A DNA stretch of 64,000 bases from Benincasa hispida (taxonomy: Eukaryota > Streptophyta > Magnoliopsida > Cucurbitales > Cucurbitaceae). Shown here piece after piece: positions 1 through 11,447 of the stretch (its first letter is position 1; each line of letters starts with the position of its first letter). The notes under the pieces are model-generated. The model was not told where the DNA came from and did no database searches. It saw only the letters and a program-made list of their open reading frames with translations. The DNA lies in NCBI RefSeq assembly GCF_009727055.1, contig NC_052354.1, forward strand, positions 37,376,543 to 37,440,542, given 5' to 3'. Made by a program: the position numbers and the translations under genes.

Positions 1-1450
1 TGTGATCAAGACCAAGTCGCTATAGGAAATGGGTCGTCCCCGAAATAAAATTGTGACATCATTGTCTTAGCTTCTTCTTTTGCCTGGTAGTATTGTCATG
101 CTGGTATTCGACGCAAACAATGAAATTCACGTGTCCGCATTACCAGGGACATTAATGCCACTACCATCAGCAGCTCATCGGGGAATCTTTCTTCAATAAT
201 TCTTTTTCTATCCTCGAACACTGGAAATTTCCAATTAGAAATGATCTGTGACTTGTTTCTCGGTGCCCTTCCGATCTTTATCTCTTAGGTCACAATTCTT
301 TGCAGAAGCACACCCACCGTATAAAGCTTGGTTTCACATCCTTCTTTTTTCATCAATACTTGAATTTTAGGGTGTTCCGTTTTAAACCCACGGTTGTTCG
401 ATTAAGTATTGTCGGGAATTCTTACAGTGAATACCACTAGCGCAGCATTTCCTTCTCTGTGGTTGTCATAGTTCTCCTGTGCATTATTTCAATGTCTTTA
501 CATTGACATAAATAAATGAGATGCCAATACCCTTGTCTTGCGTTGATTAATACTGCGTCCACAACATAATCCGCTAGCTATCGCACATCATTGGCATGTT
601 GTGTCCAATTGGTGCAATAAAAATGGGTGCGGAGATTAGTGCATCTTATCAATTGTGTTGAATGCTTTTGCTGCAAGTTGTCATCCAAAGTTATATTCTC
701 GGTCAGCTTTCCAAGGAGTGCACTTAAGGGCCTTGCGTCTGGGGAGAAGTTGCGAAAAATCTTTTAATAAAATTCAGTGTGTCCAGAAAGCTCCTAAGTC
801 TGTTTTGAAGATTCATCTGGTAGGGGGTAGCTATGGAATTGCGTCCAATCTGCCTGGTCAATCCATCCTGCTTTAGAGAGATTTTGTGACTCAAAACTAT
901 TCCTTTTTCCCACCATAAGTGGCATTTTTCCCAGTTCAGAACAGATTGTTGCCATGCAATCTGTTCAGACTTTTCACAAGGTTAGGAATAGGACAGGAAG
1001 TCTAATTGTTGGCCAAAAACTAAAAAATCGTCCATGAATTACTTCGGAACTGACTCCTCCAGCTAATCTGAGAATTATTGCCATCAATGCATCTTGGAAG
1101 TGCGCTGACTTTAGGTCCAATGGCATGGCATCGGAAACACAACATATCAGAATGGCATATGAAGGTTGTCTTATCTTGATCCTCCGAGCATTACTATTTG
1201 GTTGTACCCTGAATAGCCGTCAAGAAAAACAGAAAGATTCAATTCCCCCAAATTCTTGTCTAAGCATCTGATCAATTGAATGGGAGGGAAAGTGGTCTTT
1301 TTTAGTGGCCAGTTTAACTTGAATAATCCATGCAAAATATTTCACCCGTGTGATTCTGTGGGAATTAATTTCTTACTTGTCGATTAGTGACAACTGTCTC
1401 CCCTCTTTTCTTTGGAACACCACTGCACTAGGCTAACCAGCTGCTATCAG
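1..1450 (-). pseudogene. Ty3/gypsy reverse transcriptase-RNase H remnant
   Basis: Fragments of the gypsy RT can be read on the minus strand with frame changes. The catalytic block FMDDFLVFG lies near 1010-1040. Upstream of it (about 1150-1400) are remnants of the segment around the DQML and the 'RVQPNSNA' type block that precedes it in Athila-like RTs. Downstream (about 640-940) is the 'ILLKDFSQLLPRRKALK' type thumb/connection region, and 300-600 holds an RNase H remnant. There is no continuous frame longer than about 80 codons, so this is a dead copy. In a live element the enzyme would copy the element's RNA into DNA inside gag particles. Confidence 0.7.
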
Positions 1451-2096
1451 ATATTCGGGTAGATGATGCCTGCGATTCCAGCCACTTCACTATTCCTTTC
1501 TTCACGGCCTCCCTCTGCAGACGGTTTCAAACGACGTTGCCTTTCTACTGATCCGTCTTTCCTTCTTCCAGACGAAATCTTTATGCTTACCAATATGAAA
1601 CGATAATTTCCTCGAATGCTCTGGCAGGTCCATTCCCTAAGGCTTTTGCATTTCTCTTTAGGATTCTGTATGAATGCCATCTATCTTTTTCCTTAACTCA
1701 GCGATGCGTAATGATACACTGGTAACGTGTCGTTAACTTCCTAAGTAAGCATTACTTAACGGTGCACGGGCAATGCTTCTTAACCTTAGCACCAGGAAGT
1801 TCTTCCAGAGATGGATTAATGCCGCTGTAAGTCGTTCAGAAAACTTGAGTTGGTTTCAAAGTTTGCTTTCACATAAATTGCAGTGCAGCTCCTCCTCCAA
1901 TAATTTGCGCCGATTTCAAAATTTCTTCTCCAGTCCTTTAGGGTCTCGTGCCAAGGTAATCTTCCCGCGTTCCCTCAAGTATACTGGCAATTCTCCATAT
2001 TTCATTGTGGAAACGTTAGGATTTATTCTGATCGTCGGACCCTGATGTCAGTTTTTTTTTGCTAGAATGGGGCGACCCAAGATGATGGCACTTCCC

Positions 2097-2375
2097 CTAT
2101 AGCTGTCGTATCCCAAATATAATAGTCCGCTGGGACGATAAACTTGTTCCACTTGCCGAGCTACCTCCTACTATCTTGCCCTCAGGATGCGTTATCGATC
2201 TATCGGTTAAACTGTAATGTGGGATCCTCGTTGAGTCTTGCAATTGCGTATATAGGCTTCTTAAAGATTGATAAGGGTAATAATTTATGCTCGCCCCTAA
2301 AATCGCACAGTGACATTCCCGACCTTCTTCACCCATTGTGCAAGGCAATGTAAAAACTCCCAGGGTTCTTTCCAT
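2097..2375 (-). pseudogene. Ty3/gypsy aspartic protease fragment
   Basis: A 92-codon open stretch on the minus strand. It carries the pattern GVFTLPCTMG, then ILGASINYYPY, then LTDRSITHPEGKI, which matches the retropepsin-like domain of plant Athila/Tat polyproteins (normally DPGSFTIPC...CDLGASIN...LADRSIKYP). The catalytic D(L)GA appears as ILGA, so the active-site aspartate is lost. The family's protease cuts the Gag-Pol polyprotein. It sits upstream of the RT remnant in the expected order. The methionine at its start is incidental. Confidence 0.7.
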
Positions 2376-3361
2376 TTTTAGTTACGGGCTGTTATTTGCA
2401 ACACAGATGCGGCTGCATTCATACGTTAATGTAAACTGTTCATTTTCCCCAATTTTTTCCTTTTATTTAGGCCAGGGATGTCCTTGAGAAATCTTACAAT
2501 AAAAATCGACATCTGATCTACAGTGTTTCTATTAACGGGGATGTTAATGTGTAGTCTATCAGCAGAACATACCAAGAACTTGAAATTGTTTGCTATCAGT
2601 CCTTCTTCTTCGCCTGGACCGGGAAAGGGGGATCCACCTTTCTATAGAGCTTCGCGGCGGGGATCTGGCAGATTAACACTGAGACTCACCTCTCGGCCTT
2701 GTCTCTTCTTCTTCCCAGATTTCTTCAGTTTAATACCCAGTTCAGCCTTTCTCTCAATGACCTAATTTAAATTTGCCCCGTATCTAGTAGCCATCCTTTT
2801 TTCTGTGAATTCTATGGGGTATTTATAGGTGAAGATCTTTGACTCTAGCCTTGTGGGTTCCACTTTTGTTATGGAAATTCCGAAGATGGAGGGATATTAT
2901 TCCTTCTACTATGCAATCAGACCATCAAATCTGCACAATCGTTAGGCGTACACATGTCACAATCCTCCGATTTTACGTTGCTCAACTGCATCTTTCGATC
3001 GACTGTTCGCATGCGGTGTTGATTTTATTACCGCATGTAGTTGAAAGTCAGCTCTGGATTGACTGTCGCATTACGCCGTCATTGCGTTAATCGTCTTTTC
3101 ATTGTGGATTCACGGGCCCAATGTGATAAAGATGCGTTGGTCAGTTTTTCTTGAGCCTTGATCGCAAGCGATGACTTGGTTTCCTGCAAAACAGAGTAGA
3201 AATCTCCTTTTCTTCCATCTTAATGATGTTAGTGGGTGTAATTGCGATAATTCATAATTATTGTATTTCGAAGCTAATTTTCATACATTTGGCATATATT
3301 TATTCTCTTTTGGCTGCAATATCTCGAAAAGGCAGTATAAATAACTTGTATTTCTACAAGT
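2376..3361. other. Noncoding stretch, probable gag-side part of the gypsy remnant
   Basis: No recognisable protein in either strand. The short frames here show no family motif. By position it should be the gag side or the untranslated leader of the gypsy element, but nothing in the sequence proves it. The right edge at about 3361 is where similarity to the copia LTR starts. Confidence 0.35.
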
Positions 3362-4959
3362 TATCACATAGACGATGCCGAATCGTTTAACAAACGCTAT
3401 GCGATCATTTAGCTAAAGCTGCACGATCACTTAACTCATTGACTAGCTGATTGTCTATCGTATAGAAACACTCCACGATCCTCTAGTCTCTCCAAACTGT
3501 CATTTAGTAAATCGTATTTACTTGAAAACGTTTCTGTGAGTACTATCTGGGAATGGAATTCTCAATACAATCTCACTAAATTTAGGAAAACATTTTTCCT
3601 TTTATCTCACGATTACCATGAAACCACTAATAACCTCCCACTCAATTGGTTATTAGAGAAAAGGAGATAATTATCCAATAATTAATATTATTATAAATAT
3701 ATATGATAACAATCTTACCATACTATATTTATAACTTATAGTTTTAATATTTCATCTCATGAAACATATAAACCATAGCTCTTTTTCTATTCCATGGTTC
3801 TTAATATAGATCTCATTTATATTAAACCTCCACTCGGTGTATCTCATACACCACACCGATCATATCATATATAATCGAATTACCTCTTGTCAATTTGGAC
3901 ATTTCAAATCAATACCAAGAATTGATCCTCAACTTAAATCTATTGAGCTACCAAGGGTACCTTATGGACCTGTAGCTCGAAGCTTCAACGGTACGTGAAT
4001 AACTGACTAGACTCTTTAGTCCCGGGATCCACCATCCGTTAACTGCCAGGTGCTCCACTAAAGACCGATAGCTGAACTCTCCATACTACAGATATATTAT
4101 GTGTCCATCTTAACCAATCAGAATGCCATAACTCTTCACAGATCACTCGTAAGTAAGCTGGGCCAATAACTGTTATGCCCCTGTAATTACATCTAACTCC
4201 TTAAGTACCATTGATCCCTCTAATGAACATAAGTCATAATCCTACTATGACTAAGTTCTCTCTTCCAAAGAGAAGTTGTGGCCACTATGTTTAAGCCACG
4301 GAATCAGCTCTTAAGGGAGCAATCTATCTACTTACCTTGTCTTCGGGGAAGGAGTAAATTCCATCTTGTATAATTGAGTTCCCAGCTCCCAAATCAGACA
4401 AGTCCTCAAAAAAGTAGGCATGTTGAGTTGGCAATCTAGCCACTCTCACCCATACTAATCAAAGGACCACCCTCAAAGGCAGGAGTTCCTAAAACACTCA
4501 AGATTGAGGTCATGTCACCTATGGCCATTTAGGTGAGATGTAAGTCTCCAATATCAATAGCGTTATATATAGAGACTAGTCATCTCGTGGTCCGGTGTTA
4601 TACAAATTATTTGTATAGGACACCTCCGCTCGCATGTCTCCACATGAATGGTCAGGATCTACCATCTGTAGTACTTCACAACACTTGCAAATCTCTACAA
4701 AGCGAGTCGTATCCGTAGTGTCACCAGGATCAGATATGCCACCTTAATCCTTATACTACAGCCCTGTTTAGGTTATCACTTAAGGTATGATCCACTTGTA
4801 TATCTCATATACTTGCTTAAGTTTACATAAGATAACCATGGAGTTTGGTTTATTCGATATGAGTAAATGCCAGAAAAAAGAACTCTTGTTTTATTCATAA
4901 CAATGTGTATATATTACAAACAATGAGACTCCAGGGGAATTAGGACACCAATCCCAATA
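3362..4959 (-). repeat. 3' LTR of copia element B, truncated
   Basis: Minus-strand LTR whose 5' end (TATTGGGATTGGTGTCC, from the family's TGTTGGGATTGG) is at 4959, next to the polypurine tract. It is collinear with the complete solo LTR at 14301-16419, but the last 500 bp or so (the U5 side) is missing where the gypsy remnant begins. A cluster of AACGATCG-type palindromic motifs lies at 3364-3500. Confidence 0.8.
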
Positions 4960-4976
4960 ATCTCCCACTTGTTCTA
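4960..4976 (-). other. Polypurine tract of copia B
   Basis: On the minus strand, AACAAGTGGGAGATT lies directly before the LTR start. This is the plus-strand primer position in LTR retrotransposons, and the same AAGTGGGAG string precedes the 3' LTRs of D, E and F in this window. Confidence 0.75.
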
Positions 4977-5050
4977 ATGCCTCGAGTGACAATTGTACAA
5001 TACAAGATAAATACATGTACAATATATAATAAACTAGGGAATACCCCAGT

Positions 5051-5400
5051 ATCATCTCCCACTTTCCTTAGATAAGATGGCCCATGTCTTGCGAATCCAG
5101 ACTCTCCAGGTGACCCTCAAGGCTTTAGCCGTGAGAGCCTTTGTAAAGGGATTAGTAACTTTGTGCTCTGATATGATCTTCGTGACTATCACATCACCGC
5201 GATGCACAATCTCCCTGATCAAGTGGTATTTCCCCTCTATTTTCTTGCCCCGACAATAGGCAAATGTTTGATGCTTCGCCACACTAGAACCCCTCCATTC
5301 AGAGTGAACACTAACCCCGATGTCGATTTACGAGAATCTCTATCGGTCTGAAAGTCAGAGTCTGTGTATCCTGTAAGAATCAGATCCTTATCTCCATACA
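5051..5400 (-). pseudogene. Copia B RNase H, internally deleted
   Basis: Minus-strand reading gives the C-terminal copia block KYHLIREIVHRGDVIVTKI followed by NPFTKALTAK. After that the frame shifts and the usual 'GHLESLGLRDM' ending is lost. Upstream, the frame through LTGYTDSDFQ and RKSTSG runs straight into the KHQ block, so most of the catalytic core (the MEAEY region) has been deleted. RNase H removes the RNA template during reverse transcription. The enzyme cannot be functional. It lies directly downstream of the RT in the copia order. Confidence 0.8.
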
Positions 5401-6536
5401 CGAGCATTTAGTCCCTCGTTCTCTGAAGATACTTGAGGATCGTCTTGACCGTCGTCCAGTGACCAAATCCTGGATTGGACTGATACAGACTGATAATCCC
5501 TACTCCATAGCAAATGTCGTGTCTGGTACACAACATTGCATACATTAAGCTTCCAATAGCTGAAACATTGGGAATTTGTCTCATCTCCTCAACCTCTTGA
5601 AGTGTCTTAAGACATTGATCCTTAGACAAAACGATTCCATGCCTGAAGGGTAATAAACCCCTCTTAGAATCTTGCATTCTGTACCTGATCAACACTGGAT
5701 CGATGTATGATGCCTGAGACAAGGCTAACCTCTTGTTCTTACGATCTCGAATGATATGGATCCTTAGAACATATTGTGCCTCACCCAAATCTTTCATTTG
5801 GAACTGGGCAGCTAGCCATTTCTTAATGTCAGTCAGATATCCTACACCATTCCCAATGAGTAGGATATCATCCAGATACAATACCAGGAAAGCTACTAAG
5901 CTGTTGATGATCTTCTTGTAAACACAAGGCTCATCAACGTTCTGATCAAAGCCAAACGACTTGACTGTAGTGTCAAAATCTAATGTTCCATGATCTAGAT
6001 GCTTGTTTCAGCACATAAATGAACCTATTAAGCTTGTAAACTTTTTGCTCTTAATCTGAAACTATGAACCCCTCTGGTTGAGTCATATAGATGGCCTTCT
6101 CAAGATTACGATTAAGAAAGGCAATCTTGACATCCATTTACCATATCTCATAATCATAAAATGTGGCTATGGCCAGGAGTATCTTGAACGACTTGATCAT
6201 GACAAAAGGTGAGAAAGTTTCTCTCATAGTCAGCTCCCTCGACCTAGGTATAACCCTTTGTCACGAGTTTAGCCTTAAAGGTTTGCACCTTTCCATCTAC
6301 ACCTCTCTTTCGCTTATAGATCCACTTACACCCAATAGGTCTTACCCTATCAAGTAGATCCACAAGCTTCTAGACGTTATTGGAGTACGTAGACTCAATC
6401 TCCTTGTTCATGGCTTTAATCCATTCATCATTGTCAACATCCTCCATTGATTTCTTAAAAGACAATGGATCCTCGACCCCATCATTAGAAATGACGTTCT
6501 AGGCTTCAGTCAAACCCATGTATCGATCCAGTGGGT
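5401..6536 (-). pseudogene. Copia B reverse transcriptase
   Basis: The largest open part (5408-5881, 157 codons) starts at the catalytic motif YLDDILLIGN and runs through QFQMKDLGEAQYVL, YRMQDSKRGLLPF and IGSLMYAMLCTR to the 'TILKYLQRTRD' end. The N-terminal half (about 5900-6530) shows IGCKWIYKRKRGVDGKV and the LKAKLV-type blocks, but in several frames with stops. The active site is intact, so this is one of the better preserved RTs here, yet it has no continuous ORF. It is collinear with integrase upstream and RNase H downstream. Confidence 0.85.
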
Positions 6537-7500
6537 TCATAACCCTCCCACTACGTCAAGACAATCTGAACTCTTGAGCTGGTTGACTAGATGTACCGAC
6601 ATCAATAACTCTCGTTGATCTATCGGCTTGTTCAACAACTCTTGTTGAACCCTCAACAGTTTCAGTCTCACTAGAAATCTCTCATAAAACAAGCTTACTT
6701 GTGGCTTATGATCCCGGATGTGGTCTTCTTCCAAGAAGATAGCATTTGTAAAAACAAATACTTTGTTCTCACTCGGATCATAGAAGTATCCACCCCTCGT
6801 TTTCTTGGGGCAGCCTACAAAGAGGAAAACTTTCGAACACGGTTCCAACTTCTTCAGGTTAGTCACAAACACATGTGTCGGACACCCCCAAATCTTAGAG
6901 TGGTGTAAACTACCTTTACGGCCTCTCCATAGCTCAAAAGGTGTTTCAGAAATACTTTTCGAGGGAACGTTGTTAAGAATATAACAAGCAGTCTCCACTA
7001 CAAAACCCCAAAACGAGTCTAGAAGATGAGCATAACTCATCATAGACCGAACCATGTCCAACAAGGTTTTGTTTCTCCTTTCTGATGCACCATTTTGCTG
7101 AGGTGTACCTAGGGCCGAGATTTGGGATTCAATCCCATGTTCTATTATATAGTTATGGAATTAAAGGTCCATGTACTCTCCCCCACGATCGAATCGTAGT
7201 ATTTTTATCTTCTTACCTAACAAGTTTTCAACTTCAGCATTATACTCCTTGAACTTGTCAAGGGCTTCAGACTTATGTTGCATTAGGTAGAGATACCCAT
7301 ACCTTGAATAATCATCTATGAAAAAGTTGAAATATTCATGCCCACCTCAAGCCCTAACACTTATCGGACTACAGAGGTCAGAATGTACAAGTTCCAAGGC
7401 TTCCTTGGCTATGTAACCTTTTCCAGTAAAAGGTCATTTGGTCATCTTGTCGTCGAGGCATGATTCTCACACCGGCAAGGAGTTTTCTTCTATACTCTTT
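6537..7500 (-). pseudogene. Copia B integrase
   Basis: The open part at 6537-7064 begins in MLDMVRSMMSYAHLLDSFWGF and continues through WGCPTHVFVTNLKKLEP and VGCPKKTRGGYFYDP, which is the copia integrase C-terminal region. Upstream to about 7500, with frame changes, come TPQQNGASERRNKTL (the third catalytic acidic residue is present), FIDDYSRYGYLYLM (second acidic residue present) and HSDLC (first present). All three of D, D, E are therefore readable, but they lie in separate frames. The enzyme inserts the cDNA into the host chromosome. Confidence 0.85.
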
Positions 7501-7995
7501 AGAAGTTCACTTTTCACCAACCGTTTAATCCTATTCGTTTTCCTTAGGAGAAACCTTTGGTCTTTTAGCTGTTGTTGCCGTTCTGAACATTTCAGTGTTA
7601 AACAAGGCTTTTATGACTAATGACCTTAGTACATACAAGTTACTTTTCATCGAACCAAAACCAAGCTCCATTCCATGCTTGAAAATAAACACTTTATTCT
7701 CAGAAAACGATATCGTATACCCTTGTTCAATGCGACAAGAAACCAAGATTAAGTTTCTCTTGATATGAGGAACTACGAAAACATTATCCAGTAACAGATA
7801 ATGTTTCTTGTCCAAAAATAACTTCAGCCTGCCTATAGCAACAACTGAAACAACCTCACCAGTACCGAATCGTAGAGTCATCTCTCCCTGTGGCAACGTT
7901 TGCTAGGAACTAAATCCTTGGTAAGAGGAACTGACGTGATTAGTAGCACCTGAATCAAGGATCCAGGCAGAATCATCATTCTCTACCAAACACGT
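7501..7995 (-). pseudogene. Copia B protease and GAG-pre-integrase region
   Basis: The open part at 7531-7896 carries GEVVSVVAIGRLKLFLDKKHYL and VVPHIKRNLILVSCRIEQGY, the stretch between copia protease and integrase. Just upstream (about 7920-7990, minus) reads AWILDSGATNHVSSS, an intact retropepsin DSGA active site with its tryptophan. A stop separates the two parts. The protease would mature the Gag-Pol polyprotein. Confidence 0.8.
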
Positions 7996-8011
7996 CTCTA
8001 ATACCAATAAA

Positions 8012-8520
8012 TCACATTTTGTCTTTAGACATCCTCCTCTTTTGGAAAGTAGTGGGATTTGTATCAGAACCTAAATAAGCTCCAAGTTGCATGTCTGAGA
8101 ACATTTCTCTTCTATGAACCTTAACAGAGTAAGCAACAACTGCTTCCTCTTCCTGGAGTTTAACTTGGGAACTGACACTACTGGTTTTTTCATCCATCCT
8201 TTTGTGCTCGAAATGTAAGAATTTACGTCCAAACAAATCTTGCAATGAGTCTATGATCTCGCGCGCAATGACTATGTCCTCAACCCTTTTGGCCAAAATA
8301 TCAGGTATGTTGGCCAAAATTTGAAGTTGGGACAATGAATTAGCCTGCATCTACACCTCATATGCATTACGAACACTTTGTGGTGCATCAAGGGTCGGAA
8401 CTTGAGGACATTCCTCAACCATGACAAATTCGAGGTCTGTTACCAAAAAATACGTTGTACAAGACTCTTTCCACTAACGAGTTCAAATTGAAGGCATTAA
8501 ACGGAAATACTAACGAGTTG
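8012..8520 (-). pseudogene. Copia B gag, partial
   Basis: Minus-strand frame 8012-8350 contains ILANIPDILAKRVEDIVIAREI and SLQDLFGRKF, matching the UBN2-type copia Gag pattern (LASxxDVLAKRHE...AxEIxxSLQxMFGQ). The N-terminus (8350-8520) is readable only with frameshifts (ECPQVPTLDAPQSV type block). The CCHC zinc knuckle is missing: the frame passes from the mid-gag region to the pre-protease segment. The gag start codon is not preserved. Confidence 0.75.
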
Positions 8521-9503
8521 CTGAAAAAAAAAACATATTGACCTATATTATGTTTTCAGCAAATACCCGTTGAAAAGCAAACAACATTCAATAAGGTTTA
8601 GCAAAACTAACATAAACCCCATGTGACATCTAGTTTCGCAATGACGCTTCAAATGTTTAGGACAAAAGCCGCCGAAGGAAGGTCAATTATCCATCCTCTG
8701 AATTGAGAAATTCTCACCCAGTCATTAATATTAGAACAATTTTTTTTCCTATAATGACTAGCCATCATTAATTTGGCTAAGAGATCATTAACTTACTTAA
8801 CAATCTTCCGTAAGTGTGACTCGCCATTTTAGGCCCTAGAGATCCACCCCAAGTAGCCAATCCGAAGGGAAAAAATCCGATTGGAGCAAAACCTAAAGTG
8901 ACCCTATCCATTTCTTGGAGCCACCTTGATCTTTGACTCAACTGCATAAAACCATCCAAAGGCGGACTCTCCTAGGCGCCAGTGGGAGTACAGAATGATC
9001 TCACGATGTGAACGATGACAGAGACCATAAGACATGTGACACACACCTTCACCCAACTTACTAAAACACCTCTCCGTCCACCTTGATTTGACTCATGCAA
9101 AGTACCATCCTTAGAGGGATGCTCCAGGGCACCACGAGGCCAAGCAAGAATCTCACAGTGTGAACATTTAGGGAGGAAAACGTGAGTGGAATCATTGACA
9201 TATCAGATACATCTCTTCCTCCCACTGAGCATTTTATAAACCTAGTTTTAGTTTACTTAGAATAAAAACACTGCTAGAATTTAACTAAGTGACTTTTTAA
9301 GTTTGCCCAGAGAGTAACATTTACGTTGGAAGTTGAAACAACTTTTGATCATCATCCATGAAAATCTTTACAGAGTCTATTGACCAATTGTCGCATGCTT
9401 GCAAAAAATCTTATCTAATTCACTTCTGATGTAGTCCAGGTAGGGGTGTTTCGTTTCGTAACTTAAGTAATCCAGCCTAACCCGCCTTAAGGTCCCATAT
9501 GTT
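8521..9503 (-). other. 5' leader of copia B
   Basis: Noncoding. It is alignable by eye, in reverse complement, with the leaders of C (12640-13600) and E. Shared pieces are the 'ggcctcaaggcacc...ggatg' modules (here near 8951-8985 and 9105-9141) and the 'ctaaggcgggtt' block next to the gap. The leader ends on the minus strand with a run of T followed by CAG at 8521-8523, which looks like a 3' splice acceptor just before gag. The N gap removes the rest. Confidence 0.65.
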
Positions 9504-10016
9504 NNNNNNNNNNNNNNNNNNNNNNNNNNNNNNNNNNNNNNNNNNNNNNNNNNNNNNNNNNNNNNNNNNNNNNNNNNNNNNNNNNNNNNNNNNNNNNNNN
9601 NNNNNNNNNNNNNNNNNNNNNNNNNNNNNNNNNNNNNNNNNNNNNNNNNNNNNNNNNNNNNNNNNNNNNNNNNNNNNNNNNNNNNNNNNNNNNNNNNNNN
9701 NNNNNNNNNNNNNNNNNNNNNNNNNNNNNNNNNNNNNNNNNNNNNNNNNNNNNNNNNNNNNNNNNNNNNNNNNNNNNNNNNNNNNNNNNNNNNNNNNNNN
9801 NNNNNNNNNNNNNNNNNNNNNNNNNNNNNNNNNNNNNNNNNNNNNNNNNNNNNNNNNNNNNNNNNNNNNNNNNNNNNNNNNNNNNNNNNNNNNNNNNNNN
9901 NNNNNNNNNNNNNNNNNNNNNNNNNNNNNNNNNNNNNNNNNNNNNNNNNNNNNNNNNNNNNNNNNNNNNNNNNNNNNNNNNNNNNNNNNNNNNNNNNNNN
10001 NNNNNNNNNNNNNNNN
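9504..10016. other. Assembly gap (513 N)
   Basis: A run of 513 N. The minus-strand leader of B enters it from the left and a plus-strand LTR leaves it on the right, so the true junction between the two divergent copia elements is not sequenced. Confidence 1.
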
Positions 10017-11447
10017 GGTCCTTTGATTTGTATGGGTGCGAGTGGCCAGGTCACCGATTCAAACCTACCATTTTGAGAATTCGTCTAATTTAGGAGCTGG
10101 GAACTCGGCTACACAAGATGGAATTCACTCCTTCCCTAAAGCAAGGGCAAGTAGATAGATAGCTCCCTTAAGGGCTGATTTCAAGGCTTGAACAATGTGG
10201 TGCCACACACCTTCTCTTGGCCCGAGAGGTGTTCACACATAGTTGGACTATGATGTATTATTCATTAAAGGAATCAGTGGTACTTAAGGACTGAGATGTA
10301 ACTACAAGAGCAAAATGGTAAATTGACCCAACTATACTTAGAGCATCTGTGAAGGGCCATCGTACTCATGATTGGTTACATCCAATGGGCACAAAAATAT
10401 ATCTGTGATAATAAGAGTTCAGCTGTTGGTCTTTAGTGGAATGCCTGGCAGTTAACGGATGGTGGATCTTGTGGTTAAAGAGTTTAGTCAGCTATTCACG
10501 TACCGTTGGAGCTTTGAGCCACAGGTCCATAAGGTTCCCTAGGTAGCTTGGATAAAGTCGATAATCAGTGTTTGGTTCAGTTTAAAATGTTCAAATTGAC
10601 GAGAGGGAGTTCGATTATATATGATATAATTGAACTGGTTAATTATATATGATATAATTGGCTAAATGTATGAGATACATTATTTTGGAGGAAATTAGAT
10701 ATAAATATGATTTATATCAAGGGGAGGAATAAACACAATAGTAGATATGTGATATCAAATTATAGGGTAAGAATATAATATGATTATATTCATTTATTAA
10801 TAAATAGGTTAATTATGAGATAGTTGGCGGAATTCTTCTCCTCGATCGTGTGTTAGTGAGAGAATCTCATTCAGTTATTGTAACTGGAGAATAAAATGAA
10901 AATTTGTTTCATTTTGCAAAAGTTCGAAAAAATCGCAATCGGTGTGAAAAAGTATCGGTCACCTAGCTGAGAGCCTATACGATAGAGTCTTATCGTCTAA
11001 ACGATTGCACACCCGCGCCTAAACGATCGCACGCCTTTCTCTAAACGATCGCTTAGCTTTCCTAAACGATCGTATAGCGTGTCACGTTTTCTAAATGATC
11101 GTTTACCTATTACTAGATGATCGCTTAGTAAAACCTAAACAATTGTGTAGCTTTGTCTAAACGATAAGCACTTCGCTATACGATAGCATTCTCTCCCACT
11201 TACTTATCGTCTACACGATCAGCCTGTTCCTCTGACCTCTACCAAATTCACCAAAGACCACACTTTGGATTCTCACTCTGAGAATACCAAGGGCTTCAAC
11301 TGGTGGTGTCATTCCTGCTTCTACTTGCTCATGCTTGTTCGTGTTGCTGTCGTTCGTGTAGACGATCGTGCTGTCATAGCCGACTGATTTGTTGGGCGAT
11401 AGAGTTTGTAGAGGTTCTTCTGCTGCATTGAGTTCGAGATTGAAGAA
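10017..11447 (+). repeat. Copia LTR, plus strand, 5'-truncated (element C)
   Basis: Plus-strand counterpart of the LTRs seen in minus orientation elsewhere (for example the 'gtcctttgatttgtatgggtg' and 'gggagctgggaactc' type blocks). The first 450 bp or so of the LTR fall in the gap. It contains the longest palindromic AACGATCG cluster in the window at 10965-11225, then the 'ctctgagaataccaagg' block close to the LTR end. At about 11448 it passes without a clear LTR end or primer-binding site into an inverted piece of leader. Confidence 0.75.

Larger units (their letters stand above)
1..3361 (-). mobile_element. Degenerate Ty3/gypsy element, Athila/Tat-like, pol part
   Basis: Reading the minus strand from high to low coordinates gives, in order, a retropepsin-like segment, a reverse transcriptase and an RNase H, which is the Ty3/gypsy gene order. 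Every domain is broken by stops and frameshifts. No LTR of this element can be recognised; the right side joins the truncated copia LTR at about 3361, so the element was cut by or cut into that LTR. The Athila/Tat placement rests on the protease motif LTDRSITHPEGKI and the RT motif FMDDFLVFG, both typical of that lineage. The family call is fairly secure; the limits are approximate. Confidence 0.75.

Noticed and set aside
2523..3090. Two frames of 80-83 codons with a membrane-like composition
   Set aside because: No recognisable family, no conserved neighbours, inside a decayed gypsy element whose coding strand is the minus strand.
9377..10054. Frames spanning the N run
   Set aside because: Made only of unknown bases with a few flanking leader codons; not evidence of a gene.
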